Assembly (NCBI RefSeq): GCF_028595285.1
Contig: NZ_JAQQXQ010000008.1
Location: forward strand, 62,001-126,000
DNA from: Erythrobacter fulvus
GTDB taxonomy: Bacteria > Pseudomonadota > Alphaproteobacteria > Sphingomonadales > Sphingomonadaceae
Direction of reading: 5' to 3'
DNA: 64,000 nt
Numbering within the stretch: the first letter of the stretch is position 1; each line of letters begins with the position of its first letter. This document shows, one piece after another, positions 1 through 7,908 of this stretch. The position numbers and the translations under genes are program-made. Below the pieces are notes generated by a model that was not told the DNA's origin, searched no databases, and worked only from the letters and a program-made list of their open reading frames with translations.

Positions 1-121
1 CCAGCGCGGCATTGGCGGTCGCCTCGGCCGGATCGACCGGCGCGGCATCCTGCGCCCATAGCGGGCCGCCTAGCATGAGTGCGGCGGCGAGCGCGGCGCG
101 CGAGATTGCGGAAAGTTGCAT
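1..121 (-). CDS. N-terminal fragment of an exported protein
   Basis: Reading leftwards from an ATG at 121-119, an open frame runs off the window edge. Its first residues, MQLSAISRAALAAALMLGG, form a Sec signal peptide with a likely cleavage after WAQ, followed by a short Ala/Asp/Pro-rich stretch. Only about 40 residues are visible, so the mature protein cannot be named. It is divergent from the cupin gene at 186, and the 64-base gap must hold both promoters. Confidence 0.6.
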   Translation of the reverse strand, partial: MQLSAISRAALAAALMLGGPLWAQDAAPVDPAEATANAAL

Positions 122-185
122 GGGTGAGGCTCCCGGAGCTAGAGCGCCCGCACCAGCGAAGACGGAGCAGGCAAGGACACGAAGC

Positions 186-629
186 ATGGCTGATAGCGCG
201 GACGCACTGATCGAACAATTGGGCCTTGCCGCCCACCCCGAAGGCGGGTGGTACCGCGAAACGTGGAGAGCCGATGCCGGCCAGGACGGGCGCGCGCGCG
301 GCACTGCGATCATCTTTCTGCTGAAGGCAGAGGAGGCTTCGCACTGGCACAGGGTCGATGCGGCTGAACTGTGGCTGTGGCAGGCGGGCGATCCGCTTGA
401 ACTGCGCCTTTCCGCAAGCGATACAGGGCCGGTGCGATCGGTCATCCTGGGCAGCGACGTGGGCGCGGGCCAGCAGTTGCAGGGCCTCGTCGCGCCGGGC
501 GAATGGCAGGCTGCCCGCCCTGCAGGTGCGCCGCGACACGGCTACAGCCTGGTTTCCTGCGTGGTGGTGCCGGGGTTTGATTTCGCCGGTTTCACCCTAG
601 CCCCGACGGGCTGGGAGCCGGGCGCTTGA
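186..629 (+). CDS. DUF985 cupin-fold protein
   Basis: This 147-residue protein matches the DUF985 (cupin_5, yeast YML079-like) family. It starts with the family's L-x-H-P-E-G-G-W-Y-R-E-T element (LAAHPEGGWYRETW), then the strand with SHWHRVDAAELWLWQAGDPL carrying the cupin-type His and Glu residues, and ends with the family's PGFDFAGF motif. A beta-barrel is known for the family, but the substrate is not established. The ATG at 186 is chosen because the conserved region begins 12 residues later; the longer open frame upstream is arginine- and alanine-rich and unlike the family. The stop overlaps the start of the DUF3253 gene, so the two are probably co-translated. Confidence 0.85.
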   Translation: MADSADALIEQLGLAAHPEGGWYRETWRADAGQDGRARGTAIIFLLKAEEASHWHRVDAAELWLWQAGDPLELRLSASDTGPVRSVILGSDVGAGQQLQGLVAPGEWQAARPAGAPRHGYSLVSCVVVPGFDFAGFTLAPTGWEPGA

Positions 630-862
630 GCGCGGCCGAAGACGCCATCCTCGCATTGCTTGCCCAGCGCGCGGCGGGCGCAACCATCTGCCCGAGCGAG
701 GCCGCGCGGCGGCTTGCCGGAACGCAGGGCAACTGGCGCGCCGAAATGGAGGCGGTGCATGCCGCCACCGATGCGCTGCTGGCATGCGGCACAATCGGAC
801 TTTCGTGGAAGGGCGCACCCATGCAAAAACGGCGCGGACCCTACCGGATCGCGCGCCGTTGA
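626..862 (+). CDS. DUF3253 small protein
   Basis: This 78-residue protein starts at a TTG that overlaps the stop codon of the cupin gene (TTGA). It has the features of the DUF3253 family: an N-terminal helix with ILALLAQRAAGATICPSEAARRL, a central HAATDALLACGTIGLSWKG helix-wing segment, and the terminal G-P-Y-R-I motif. The arrangement resembles a small winged-helix fold. The family has no established function. It sits in an apparent two-gene unit with the DUF985 cupin. Confidence 0.8.
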   Translation: MSAAEDAILALLAQRAAGATICPSEAARRLAGTQGNWRAEMEAVHAATDALLACGTIGLSWKGAPMQKRRGPYRIARR

Positions 863-904
863 TGCTTGCAAGCCGCAAGACGCCGCAAGGGCGCCGGGCG
901 GATC

Positions 905-1156
905 TTACTTGAGGTGCTTCGAGACCGCAGCGGTCATCTTGAACATCGAGATCTGGTCCTTGCCGATCACCGCGCCAAGCTTGGCGTCGGGATTGATCTG
1001 ACGCTTGTCCTTGCTGTCCTGCAGGCCGTGGGCCTTGATGTATTCCCATACCTTCGAGGTCACCTGGGCGCGGGTCATCGGACCCTTGCCGATCAGCGCT
1101 TCGAGTTCACCGGAAAGCTGCACCGGCTTCTGCAGTGCGTTCGTTGTGCCAGCCAT
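905..1156 (-). CDS. SWIB/MDM2 domain protein
   Basis: This 83-residue protein is almost entirely a SWIB domain: LQKPVQLSGELEALIG, then GPMTRAQVTSKVWEYIKAHG, LQDSKDKRQINPDAKLG and a C-terminal helix. In bacteria, stand-alone SWIB proteins are small and of unknown role; in eukaryotes and chlamydiae the domain occurs in chromatin-associated proteins. Two ATGs are adjacent; the second (1156) is preferred because GGGAG lies at a better distance. It lies downstream of the PEBP gene on the same strand with about 32 bases between, so probably in one transcript. Confidence 0.9.
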   Translation of the reverse strand: MAGTTNALQKPVQLSGELEALIGKGPMTRAQVTSKVWEYIKAHGLQDSKDKRQINPDAKLGAVIGKDQISMFKMTAAVSKHLK

Positions 1157-1188
1157 CATCTACTCCCTTGTCTTCAGTGGCAGGTTAA

Positions 1189-1779
1189 TCAGAAATCATC
1201 GTCTTCCCAGCCCGCATCATCATCCTCCCCGCCACCGGTGAAGGTGGCATGGAGCACTGCGCAGGCCGTAATGGTCCCTTGCAATGATGCGAGCAGTTCC
1301 GCCCGGCTTGCCCCGGGCATAAGCACCAGCGGCAAATCGGTCGCGAAAATCTGGAACAGGTAGTGGCGCGTCTCGCCCTCGGGCGGGTCGGGCAGCAGCC
1401 ATTCGGAATTGCCGAAAGCATTCTTGCCGGTGCGCGGCGGCACTTCGCCTTCCAGCAGCTTGCCGCGCTGTCCGGCGAGACCCCATACCAGCCAGTGGCA
1501 CGGTGCCTCGGCACCCTTGGCCGAGGCTTCCTCGACAACGATGACCAGTTCCTGCGAACCCGGTGGCGGCGCGCTCCATTCTAGCGGCGGGGCCACGGCA
1601 TCTTCCTCGGTCGCGGTGAAGCTTCCGTCGAGTTCATCGCCGGCGCGAAAGGCGGGGCTGGTCAGCGCGAACCCGCTGCGCCCGAGCGCCTGCGCCGAGC
1701 CGAGCGCAGCCACCGCCAGACCGGGATGGCGCGCGGCAGCGGGCACATGCGGAGCAAGCCATGCGGGAAATTCAGTCAT
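1189..1779 (-). CDS. YbhB/YbcL-type PEBP protein
   Basis: This 196-residue protein belongs to the phosphatidylethanolamine-binding protein / Raf kinase inhibitor-like family. Visible family elements are the early FALTSPAFRAGDELDGSFT segment, PPLEWSAPPPGSQELVIVVEE, the CHWLVWGL motif matching the family's HW-x(4)-I/L ligand-pocket element, and the late FQIFATDLPL strand. No signal peptide is seen, so it is probably cytoplasmic. The C-terminus carries an unusual acidic tail rich in Gly, Glu and Asp. The bacterial role is unknown. Confidence 0.85.
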   Translation of the reverse strand: MTEFPAWLAPHVPAAARHPGLAVAALGSAQALGRSGFALTSPAFRAGDELDGSFTATEEDAVAPPLEWSAPPPGSQELVIVVEEASAKGAEAPCHWLVWGLAGQRGKLLEGEVPPRTGKNAFGNSEWLLPDPPEGETRHYLFQIFATDLPLVLMPGASRAELLASLQGTITACAVLHATFTGGGEDDDAGWEDDDF

Positions 1780-2019
1780 GATTCTGCCGTTTCATTGCCT
1801 CCGTGCTAGTCCCTTCGAGACCGAGAAACGAGGCTTGCCCGACAGGTTTTCGCCGGTTTCTGCGGAAAAACATGCAAAAGCAGGCAAAAAACGGTCCGAT
1901 AAGGGCTTTTTTGCATCACCGGCGCAACGGTTCTTGCCCTCGGCGCCAAGACATTGCATCCCTTGCCCGCTTCCCGAGAGAAGCCCCCTGCCACTGTTTC
2001 GCCGGAGTCGCGCCCCGTC

Positions 2020-3492
2020 ATGAAAGTCGCTCGCACCGCGCTCAGCGTTGTTCTTGCAGCCGCTCTTGTGTCCTGTGGCGGAGGCGGTTCGTCCACTCCG
2101 CCGCCGACTTCGGGCGGCTCTGCTCCGACGCCCACCCCGACGCCGTCCAGCTCTGCCTGCGGCCTGCGCGCGCAGCAGGACTTCGCCGACAGCGTGCTCA
2201 ACGAATGGTATCTGTTCCCGAGCCTGCTCGCCACGGCCAACCCGGCCAGCTTTAGCAGTCTGCAGGATTACCTCGATGCCCGCGTTGCCCCGGCGCGCGC
2301 GCAGAACCGCGACCGCTTCTTCACTTTCGCGACCTCGATCGCGGAAGAAAACGCGCTGATCAATTCGGGTTCGAGCGCGGGCTTCGGCATCCGCCTGTTC
2401 TACGATACGACCGCGAACCGCGTGTTCGTGACCGAAGCTTTCGAAGGCGCCAACGGCCTGGCCGCAGGGCTTGACCGTGGAAGCGAGATCACCGCGATCG
2501 GCACCACCAGCGCGACCTTGCAGAGCGTGTCGAGCCTGATGGCCAGCGGCGGCCCACAGGCGGTGGTCAATGCGCTCGGCCCGTCGACAGCGGGCACCAC
2601 CCGCGTGCTGCGCTTCGTGCAGCCGAGCGGCCCGACGGTCGAGGCCACGATCACAAAGACCGATTTCGCGCTCGATCCGGTGTCGGACCGATACGGTGCG
2701 CTGGTTATCAACGAAGGCGGTCGGCGCGTCGGCTATATCAACCTGCGCACTTTCATCATTGCCGATGCCGCCAACCAACTGCGCGATGCGTTTGGCCAGT
2801 TTCGCACGCAGGGCGTGACCGAGCTGATTATCGATCTGCGGTATAATGGCGGCGGTCTGGTCGACGTGGCTGACGTCATGGGCGACCTGATGGGACAGGG
2901 TCGCGCCGGGCAGGTGTGGAGCAAGACCGTGCTGCGCGCATCCAAGTCCGCCGAAAACGAAACCCGCCTGTTCCGCAACGAAGCCAATGCCATTGCACCG
3001 ACGCGGATTGCCTTCATCACCACCAATGCCAGCGCTTCGGCGAGCGAGTTGGTGGCCAATTCGATGATCCCCTATCTCGGCAACAACATGGCGCTGGTGG
3101 GATCGAACACATTCGGCAAACCGGTTGGCCAGTTCGGCTTCGATCTGTCGGCCTGCGACCTGCGCGTGCGTGCCGTAGCCTTCCAGACGGTCAACGCCGA
3201 TGACGAGGGCGAATATTACTCCGGTCTTGCTGGCGTGGTGCCCAACACCTGCCGCGCAGGAGACGACATTTTCCGCCCGCTCGGCGACCCGCGCGAAGCA
3301 TCGATCGCGGCGGCGCTCGATTTTCTTGCCGGACGCTCCTGCACCCCGATTTCGGGAAGCGGAGCGAATACCGCCGCCAGCGGAATGGATGCCGCGCAGT
3401 CCGCGCGGATCGGGCTCGACCTGCCGCAGCGCGAACCGCTGCGTCCGCGGCGCCCCGGTGCGGGCGATCTGGAGATACCGGGCCTGTTCTAA
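2020..3492 (+). CDS. S41-family peptidase, lipoprotein
   Basis: This 490-residue protein begins with a lipoprotein signal ending in the lipobox L-V-S-C (Cys19), followed by a Gly/Ser/Pro/Thr-rich linker that would tether it to the envelope. A PDZ-like region precedes the C-terminal tail-specific protease domain, where LIIDLRYNGGGLVDVADVMG, the catalytic serine in SASASELVANS and the lysine in SNTFGKPVGQF match the Ser-Lys dyad of C-terminal processing peptidases. An upstream in-frame ATG exists at 1954, but only the ATG at 2020 gives a proper signal peptide. Substrate unknown. Its 3' end overlaps the convergent GFA gene by four bases. Confidence 0.9.
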   Translation: MKVARTALSVVLAAALVSCGGGGSSTPPPTSGGSAPTPTPTPSSSACGLRAQQDFADSVLNEWYLFPSLLATANPASFSSLQDYLDARVAPARAQNRDRFFTFATSIAEENALINSGSSAGFGIRLFYDTTANRVFVTEAFEGANGLAAGLDRGSEITAIGTTSATLQSVSSLMASGGPQAVVNALGPSTAGTTRVLRFVQPSGPTVEATITKTDFALDPVSDRYGALVINEGGRRVGYINLRTFIIADAANQLRDAFGQFRTQGVTELIIDLRYNGGGLVDVADVMGDLMGQGRAGQVWSKTVLRASKSAENETRLFRNEANAIAPTRIAFITTNASASASELVANSMIPYLGNNMALVGSNTFGKPVGQFGFDLSACDLRVRAVAFQTVNADDEGEYYSGLAGVVPNTCRAGDDIFRPLGDPREASIAAALDFLAGRSCTPISGSGANTAASGMDAAQSARIGLDLPQREPLRPRRPGAGDLEIPGLF

Positions 3493-3896
3493 AGCCCGTC
3501 GGGCACGGTCTCAAAGGCGGGAATATCGCCCAGATCCACCCAGTCCTGCTTGCTTTTCGTGTAGCAGTGGAAGGCTGGTTTCAGGATGCTGGTATCGTCC
3601 AGCGTCCCGGCCTTGATGAACATCATCCCCGGCGGGATTTCGACCCGGGTGAACACAGGCGATCCGCAATCGGGGCAGAACTGCCGGCGCACCGTCGCGC
3701 CGCTGTCGCCGGTGTCGTTATAGGTCTTCAGCTCGCCTTCGTAAGCGACCGCGTCCTCCGGCACGCCGATGATCACCGACAGGCTGCTTCCGGCCTGACG
3801 CTGGCAGTTCTTGCAATGGCAGGTGACGCATAGCAGCGGGTTGCTCTCGCAGGTGTAGCGCACCTTGCCGCACAGGCAGCCTCCGGTCATGGTCAT
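3489..3896 (-). CDS. GFA / CENP-V family zinc protein
   Basis: This 135-residue protein shows the complete zinc-ligand pattern of the GFA family: GGCLCGKVRY, then CHCKNCQRQAGS, and later RRQFCPDCGSPVF. The family was named for a glutathione-formaldehyde adduct activity seen in one member, but most homologues are uncharacterised. The ATG at 3896 is preceded by a purine-rich GGGAGAGAGACG. It is convergent with the S41 peptidase gene and shares four bases with it. Confidence 0.9.
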   Translation of the reverse strand: MTMTGGCLCGKVRYTCESNPLLCVTCHCKNCQRQAGSSLSVIIGVPEDAVAYEGELKTYNDTGDSGATVRRQFCPDCGSPVFTRVEIPPGMMFIKAGTLDDTSILKPAFHCYTKSKQDWVDLGDIPAFETVPDGL

Positions 3897-3924
3897 CGTC
3901 TCTCTCCCCTTGCCTCGCCGCGCC

Positions 3925-4353
3925 TCAGGGCGCTTCCCCGCCGGTGAACGGTTGGCTGTCCGTATAGCCGCAACCCTCCAGAGTCTCCCCGCCCAAAGCG
4001 ATAGTGGCGACGAAGGGAAAACTGCGGTCGCTCATCCCGTCGCTGCAAATGCCGGGGGTGAGCGTAGCGGTGAAAGGCTGATCAAACAGCGTTCCCGAAA
4101 AGCCCATCCCGCCGTTTCCGGCAAAGCGGGTGACGGCAAAGTCGAAACCTTCGGGGTGATCGGGATTGCTGTAGCGGGCGGTCTGGCCGATGATGGTGAC
4201 GTTCCAGAACGGCTCGGTTCCGGTCAGGTTGATGACCTCGCCCGGCGCGACCGCGTCGAAGGCCTTGCCCTCGGGATCGACCCCGTCGGTCTTGGCCGGG
4301 GTGCAGGCGCCGGCGAGCATGAGCGCAGCGAGCGCGGCAGGGGTGCGGATCAT
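3925..4353 (-). CDS. Putative lipoprotein (COG3650-like)
   Basis: This 142-residue protein starts with a signal sequence ending in LAGAC, so Cys17 is the likely lipidated residue. The mature part has the GTEPFWNVTI element typical of the COG3650-type group of secreted proteins of unknown function, followed by beta-rich sequence with two further cysteines, ICSDGMSD and LEGCGY, which could form a disulphide. The ATG is preceded by GGAGAGAGGCCG. It lies 28 bases upstream of the GFA gene on the same strand, so the two may share a transcript. Function not known. Confidence 0.75.
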   Translation of the reverse strand: MIRTPAALAALMLAGACTPAKTDGVDPEGKAFDAVAPGEVINLTGTEPFWNVTIIGQTARYSNPDHPEGFDFAVTRFAGNGGMGFSGTLFDQPFTATLTPGICSDGMSDRSFPFVATIALGGETLEGCGYTDSQPFTGGEAP

Positions 4354-4417
4354 CGGCCTCTCTCCTCAAGCCCGAAGATAGGACGGAACCATGCACCGGC
4401 CAAGGGGTTAGGCGCGC

Positions 4418-5650
4418 ATGGACTGGTCCCCGAACCGCGCGCGCGGCCTTGCGCGACTTGCCGAATTTCTGCCCGCTGCCGGACGACGCTATGCCGATGA
4501 GCGCAATCACGACAACGGCCCCGCCGACGGTGGTCGCAGCAATGTCTCGCAATTGTCGCCGTGGCTGCATGCAGGGCTGATGGGCGAAACCGAAGTGCTC
4601 GAAGCCGTGCTCGCCCGGCACAGCCCGCACGCGGCGGAAAAGTTTATCGCCGAGGTGTTCTGGCGGATCTACTTCAAGGGCTACCTCGAACAGCGTCCTG
4701 CGATCTGGGCAGGCTACTGCGCGGGCCGCGACGCCGCCTTGGCAGCGATGGAACGCAATTCGGGCCTGCGCACCGCCTATGCCGAAGCCACCGAAGGCCG
4801 CACCGGCATCACAGCCTTCGACGTCTGGGCAAAGGAACTGGTCGAGACCGGCTACCTCCACAATCACGCCCGCATGTGGTTTGCGAGCATCTGGATCTTC
4901 ACCCTCAAGCTCGACTGGCAATTGGGTGCCGATTTCTTCCTGCGGCACCTGCTGGATGGCGATGCCGCGTCGAACACGCTGTCGTGGCGCTGGGTCGCGG
5001 GGTTGCATACCAAGGGCAAGCACTACCTCGCACGGCCCAACAACATCGCCCGCTACACCGCCGGACACCCGCAAGGCCCGCTCTCTGCCGAGGGGCTGGC
5101 AGGCGATGCCGAGCCGCTGAGCGAGCCGACCGAATATTCCCGCCGCCTGCCCGACCTGCCGCCGCCGGTAACTGCCGCAGACCTCGCGCAGCCTTTCGCG
5201 CTGCTACTGCACGACGAAGCGGCGCATCACGCCGCGCTCGCCCTGCCCGCCGCGCCCGCGCTGGTGATCGGCGCGAGCCGTCCGGAGGCACGTTCGCCGG
5301 GCACGATCGGCACGCCCGCCGCCCGCTTCACCGCCGGAGCCATCGCCGGCGGACTGGCCGAGGCGGAAGAGGCTTTCGGGTGTCCTTCGATCGAATGGCG
5401 CGAAGGCGAGCCGATCGAACCACTGCTGGCCGCAGCCGGCGTGGATCGCCTCGCCGTGCCTTATCTCCCCGCCGGATGGACCCGCGACGCGCTGGCGCCG
5501 GGACTGTCCGATCTTGCGGAGCAAGGCCGCGTCAGCACGCTGCTGAACCCGCTCCACCGCGCCACCTGGCCGCATGCCAAGGCAGGGTTTTTCGGGGTCG
5601 CCAAGCAGATTGACGCGCTGTTGGGTGGATGCGGGATCGGGGGCGGATAA
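4418..5650 (+). CDS. Photolyase/cryptochrome-like FAD protein, permuted
   Basis: This 410-residue protein opens directly with the helical FAD-binding half of the DNA photolyase/cryptochrome family: AEFLPAAGRRYADERNHDN, SNVSQLSPWLHAGLMGE, EVFWRIYFKGYLEQ, then TGITAFDVWAKELVETGYLH, NHARMWFASIWIFTL and LSWRWVAGLHTKGKHYLARP, up to about residue 220. The alpha/beta antenna domain that normally precedes this half is absent. Instead residues of about 255-405 look like an alpha/beta domain; FTAGAIAGGLAEAEEAFG followed by WREGEPIEPLLAAAGVDRLA resembles the family's usual N-terminal helix-strand-helix unit. The ATG at 4418 is firm because an in-frame stop lies just upstream. Light-dependent repair or signalling is plausible but unproven. 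Confidence 0.8.
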   Translation: MDWSPNRARGLARLAEFLPAAGRRYADERNHDNGPADGGRSNVSQLSPWLHAGLMGETEVLEAVLARHSPHAAEKFIAEVFWRIYFKGYLEQRPAIWAGYCAGRDAALAAMERNSGLRTAYAEATEGRTGITAFDVWAKELVETGYLHNHARMWFASIWIFTLKLDWQLGADFFLRHLLDGDAASNTLSWRWVAGLHTKGKHYLARPNNIARYTAGHPQGPLSAEGLAGDAEPLSEPTEYSRRLPDLPPPVTAADLAQPFALLLHDEAAHHAALALPAAPALVIGASRPEARSPGTIGTPAARFTAGAIAGGLAEAEEAFGCPSIEWREGEPIEPLLAAAGVDRLAVPYLPAGWTRDALAPGLSDLAEQGRVSTLLNPLHRATWPHAKAGFFGVAKQIDALLGGCGIGGG

Positions 5651-5665
5651 GCGCCCCCGCCGCTA

Positions 5666-6016
5666 TCAGAGAATCTTGTCGGGCGAAGGATCGTGCCGGT
5701 GCCGTTCGGCCTTGCCGAACACCCGTTCCAGCCGTTCGGCCATCGTGTTCGCCGCAATCCGCGCCGCGGCATCGACATCGGCCGCCTTGCCGGTAACCCC
5801 GATCGGACGACCGCCCCGCGGGCGCGCCTCGATCGTGCAATGCTTGTCGTCGGCACCATGCTTGCGCCCGTTGACGTCGCTCACATGCACCTCGACCCGG
5901 GTCAGGCGATCCTCGAACCGCGCCAGACTGTGGCGCACCTGCTGTTCGATCCGCTCGGCCACGTTATCCGTGCCCATCACCGAACTATCGGTGTTGAACT
6001 GGAACTGCATTGCCAT
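5666..6016 (-). CDS. HPF/RaiA-type ribosome-associated protein
   Basis: This 116-residue protein has the single-domain architecture of ribosome hibernation factors (sigma-54 modulation family): MAMQFQFNTDS, then RHSLARFEDRLTRVEVHVSD, followed by KHCTIEARPRGGRPIGVTGK and a helix with DAAARIAANTMAERLERVFG. Such proteins bind the decoding region of stalled 30S subunits in stationary phase. It lacks the C-terminal dimerisation domain of long HPF, so it is a short form. A strong GAGGAGGAAAG ribosome binding site precedes the ATG. It is followed on the same strand by nothing closely spaced. Confidence 0.85.
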   Translation of the reverse strand: MAMQFQFNTDSSVMGTDNVAERIEQQVRHSLARFEDRLTRVEVHVSDVNGRKHGADDKHCTIEARPRGGRPIGVTGKAADVDAAARIAANTMAERLERVFGKAERHRHDPSPDKIL

Positions 6017-6107
6017 GGGCTTTCCTCCTCATTCTTGTTGTGGTTCTGTTGCCACTGACAATATGGGAAGCGCAGGCGCGGGTTTCCACCCCGCAAATGG
6101 GCGGAGC

Positions 6108-6335
6108 TCAGTCGGTTTCGGCCTCTGCCTCGGCAGCTTCCGCCGCACGCTTGTCGGCGCGCACCTGATCGGCCTTGGCGCGCTGCACGGCAGTCTTGCG
6201 CGCCTGTTCGGCCAGCCCGCGCCATGTCTTTTCCGACCGCAGCTCCCGTTCGCGCACATTGTCGAGCGTCGCCGCATCGGCCAGCGCCGCGGCTTCGTCC
6301 GCGCGTTCGCAATAGAATTCGTAGGTCTGGGCCAT
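6108..6335 (-). CDS. Small hypothetical protein, alanine-rich helical
   Basis: This 75-residue protein begins MAQTYEFYCERADEAAALA and continues as a highly charged, alanine-rich helical sequence ending in a Glu/Ala repeat. It has no signal peptide or membrane segment and may form a coiled coil. GGCAGGAC lies upstream of the ATG at a suitable distance. I recognise it as resembling small conserved hypotheticals of sphingomonads but know no function. It lies between the hibernation factor and the cold-shock gene, all on the minus strand. Confidence 0.65.
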   Translation of the reverse strand: MAQTYEFYCERADEAAALADAATLDNVRERELRSEKTWRGLAEQARKTAVQRAKADQVRADKRAAEAAEAEAETD

Positions 6336-6424
6336 TGGTGGTGTCCTGCCGGAAGAGGGGGGGGAGGCGGGAGAAATTATCGGAACCGGGACGCGCCATG
6401 CGCCCCGGCCCCGGTTTCGTTCGG

Positions 6425-6637
6425 TCAGTCAGCCGCCGAAAGGTTTATGGCGCTTTCCTTGCCGTTACGGCCGCGCTCGAGTTCGTAGTTGAGGCGCTGG
6501 TCCTTATCGAGCGAGTGCATGCCCGCTGCCTGAACGGCAGTGATGTGCACGAAGCTGTCGGACGAGCCATCATCCGGCTGGATGAAGCCATAGCCCTTGT
6601 CGGTGTTGAAGAACTTTACGGTTCCGGTCTTGCTCAT
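6425..6637 (-). CDS. Cold-shock protein, CspA family
   Basis: This 70-residue protein is a complete cold-shock domain with both nucleic-acid binding motifs: GTVKFFNTDKGYGFI (RNP1) and DSFVHITAVQAAG (RNP2). Such proteins bind single-stranded RNA and DNA and act as RNA chaperones. AAAGGAAC precedes the ATG. The long region upstream up to the hairpin array would contain its promoter and 5' leader. A second, more diverged cold-shock-like protein is encoded at 9920-10162. Confidence 0.93.
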   Translation of the reverse strand: MSKTGTVKFFNTDKGYGFIQPDDGSSDSFVHITAVQAAGMHSLDKDQRLNYELERGRNGKESAINLSAAD

Positions 6638-7212
6638 GGTGTGTTCCTTTCAAGAACAATGCTTTACCCCACCGCAACACGCGGCAGGGGGAGTGCGTCA
6701 AATCGTCCGATGAAAGGAAGTCGTCGTCTGGTTAACGCCGGGGCCTGCGGGTCGAGCCCATGGCAAGCGGCGGAGCGCAAATTTCGAAGTCCGTCGCAAA
6801 TTTCGACGTCAGCGAGAGGGGCTTTAGCACGGATGGGGTGTTTCTCCTAATTTCGTGGATTTTTGTGTCCGCGTCTTTGTGTTCCGCACGCCCTCCGGCG
6901 TGCGAAATCCTCGCTCACACGCCCTGCGGGCGCGTCGCTGCGGGCGGCCGGTCGGCCTTGCGGCCCCTTGCGGGGCCGGGCCAGCGCGACTGTCCAGTGT
7001 CGCAATGGGGCGCGGTTCCGGCGCGCAGCGCCGCAAGGGCGACCGCCCGCCCGCAGGTGCTCGATCCCGCAGGGATCGAAACGCACCGAGGACGCACCCG
7101 CGGAGGCGGGTGCGCAAGGCAAAGGAAGCGAGGATTTCGCATCGCGGAGGCGATGCGGAACACAAACACGTAATATTATTACAAAGTATACAAAGGTGAC
7201 ACCCTGTCACCT
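6638..7212. other. 575-base gene-free region with hairpin array
   Basis: The right part, about 6873-7170, is a dense array of GC-rich hairpins described separately. The left part, 6638-6860, should hold the promoter and leader of the cold-shock gene; no confident promoter can be picked. Open frames are present on both strands but they are arginine/proline-rich products of the palindromes, disagree with each other and have no recognisable start sites, so I do not call a gene here. Confidence 0.6.
6873..7170. repeat. Array of palindromes framed by an inverted repeat
   Basis: The outer ends are inverted copies: TGCGAAATCCTCGCT at 6901-6915 is the exact reverse complement of 7127-7141, and the flanking TTGTGTTCCGCA (6878-6889) also matches the right end in inverted form. 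Between and beside them lie at least five stem-loops with different stems but similar purine-rich tips, for example near 6886-6903, 7068-7080, 7093-7114 and 7139-7156. The inner part includes the core GCGACCGCCCGCCCG at 7039-7053, which recurs near 24798 and, in part, near 32192. It looks like a compound of a dispersed palindromic repeat family. Confidence 0.7.
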
Positions 7213-7863
7213 TCACATCCAGTCACCATCTTCCTGTAATCGCTTCATTAATTCCTCGTCCGACAGGTGAGACGGACAGGTGGCGGAGGCGCGGACCGTG
7301 TTTCCGGCGACAAAGTGCTGCAGCGATTCCAGTTCGCCCGGCGCATCGGGCGTGGCCGCGCCGGTCTCCACATCCTCGCCCGCTGCGATCCGGCCCAGCA
7401 GCGCCTCGAAATCGCGGGCATGGCGTTCGGCCATCGGCCCCAGCCGCCCGAAGGCGGGATTGCCGCCGAGCGTAAAGCGCCCCAGCAGCGCCACCGTCAG
7501 CCGTTCATCGAAGCGGCGATAGGTGCCGACCATCTCGCCCTGGTAATAGACCGGCACCTCCACCCCGTTGAGCGCGCGTTCGAGCGCGGCGTGGGCGAGC
7601 ACGTCGAAGGAATGGTGAAACGCCACCTCCCACGCGAGATCGAAGGGCTTGCCCTTCAGCTTCGATCGCAGCCGATAGGCCGAGGCGCGCGACATGCCGA
7701 CAGATCGCGCCGCCTCGGCCACCGAATGGGTGGCGGACAGCGCCCGCAGAAAGGCGAGCTGCTTTTCGAGCGTCCAGCCATCATGGCGTTCAGCGCGGGG
7801 GGTGTCAGGAACGGCGCGAAGCGAGGGCGCACCGGGCGAGCGGGGGGACGGGGTACGGGCCAT
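7213..7863 (-). CDS. Helix-turn-helix protein of unknown function
   Basis: This 216-residue protein has a Pro/Arg-rich N-terminus, then a helix-turn-helix around residues 33-68 (LEKQLAFLRALSATHSVAEA followed by ARSVGMSRASAYRLRSKLKG) similar to the DNA-binding heads of small terminases and of some transposase and resolvase proteins. The remainder (VAFHHSFDVLAHAALERALN and an acidic tail with SHLSDEELMKRLQED) is not recognised. A regulator or a relic of a phage packaging protein are both possible. It lies downstream of the AT-rich foreign-looking gene on the same strand and next to the hairpin array. Confidence 0.7.
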   Translation of the reverse strand: MARTPSPRSPGAPSLRAVPDTPRAERHDGWTLEKQLAFLRALSATHSVAEAARSVGMSRASAYRLRSKLKGKPFDLAWEVAFHHSFDVLAHAALERALNGVEVPVYYQGEMVGTYRRFDERLTVALLGRFTLGGNPAFGRLGPMAERHARDFEALLGRIAAGEDVETGAATPDAPGELESLQHFVAGNTVRASATCPSHLSDEELMKRLQEDGDWM

Positions 7864-7908
7864 CCGCGAAGGATGGCGCGGGGTGGGGGAGTAGGAAAGG
7901 GGGGGATA

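Noticed and set aside
12-185. N-terminal extension of the cupin frame
   Set aside because: The residues are low-complexity and the antisense strand carries a good signal-peptide start, while the conserved domain begins right after the ATG at 186.
6863-7270. Overlapping arginine-rich frames across the hairpin array
   Set aside because: They appear in several frames on both strands, follow the palindromes and lack recognisable domains or start sites.
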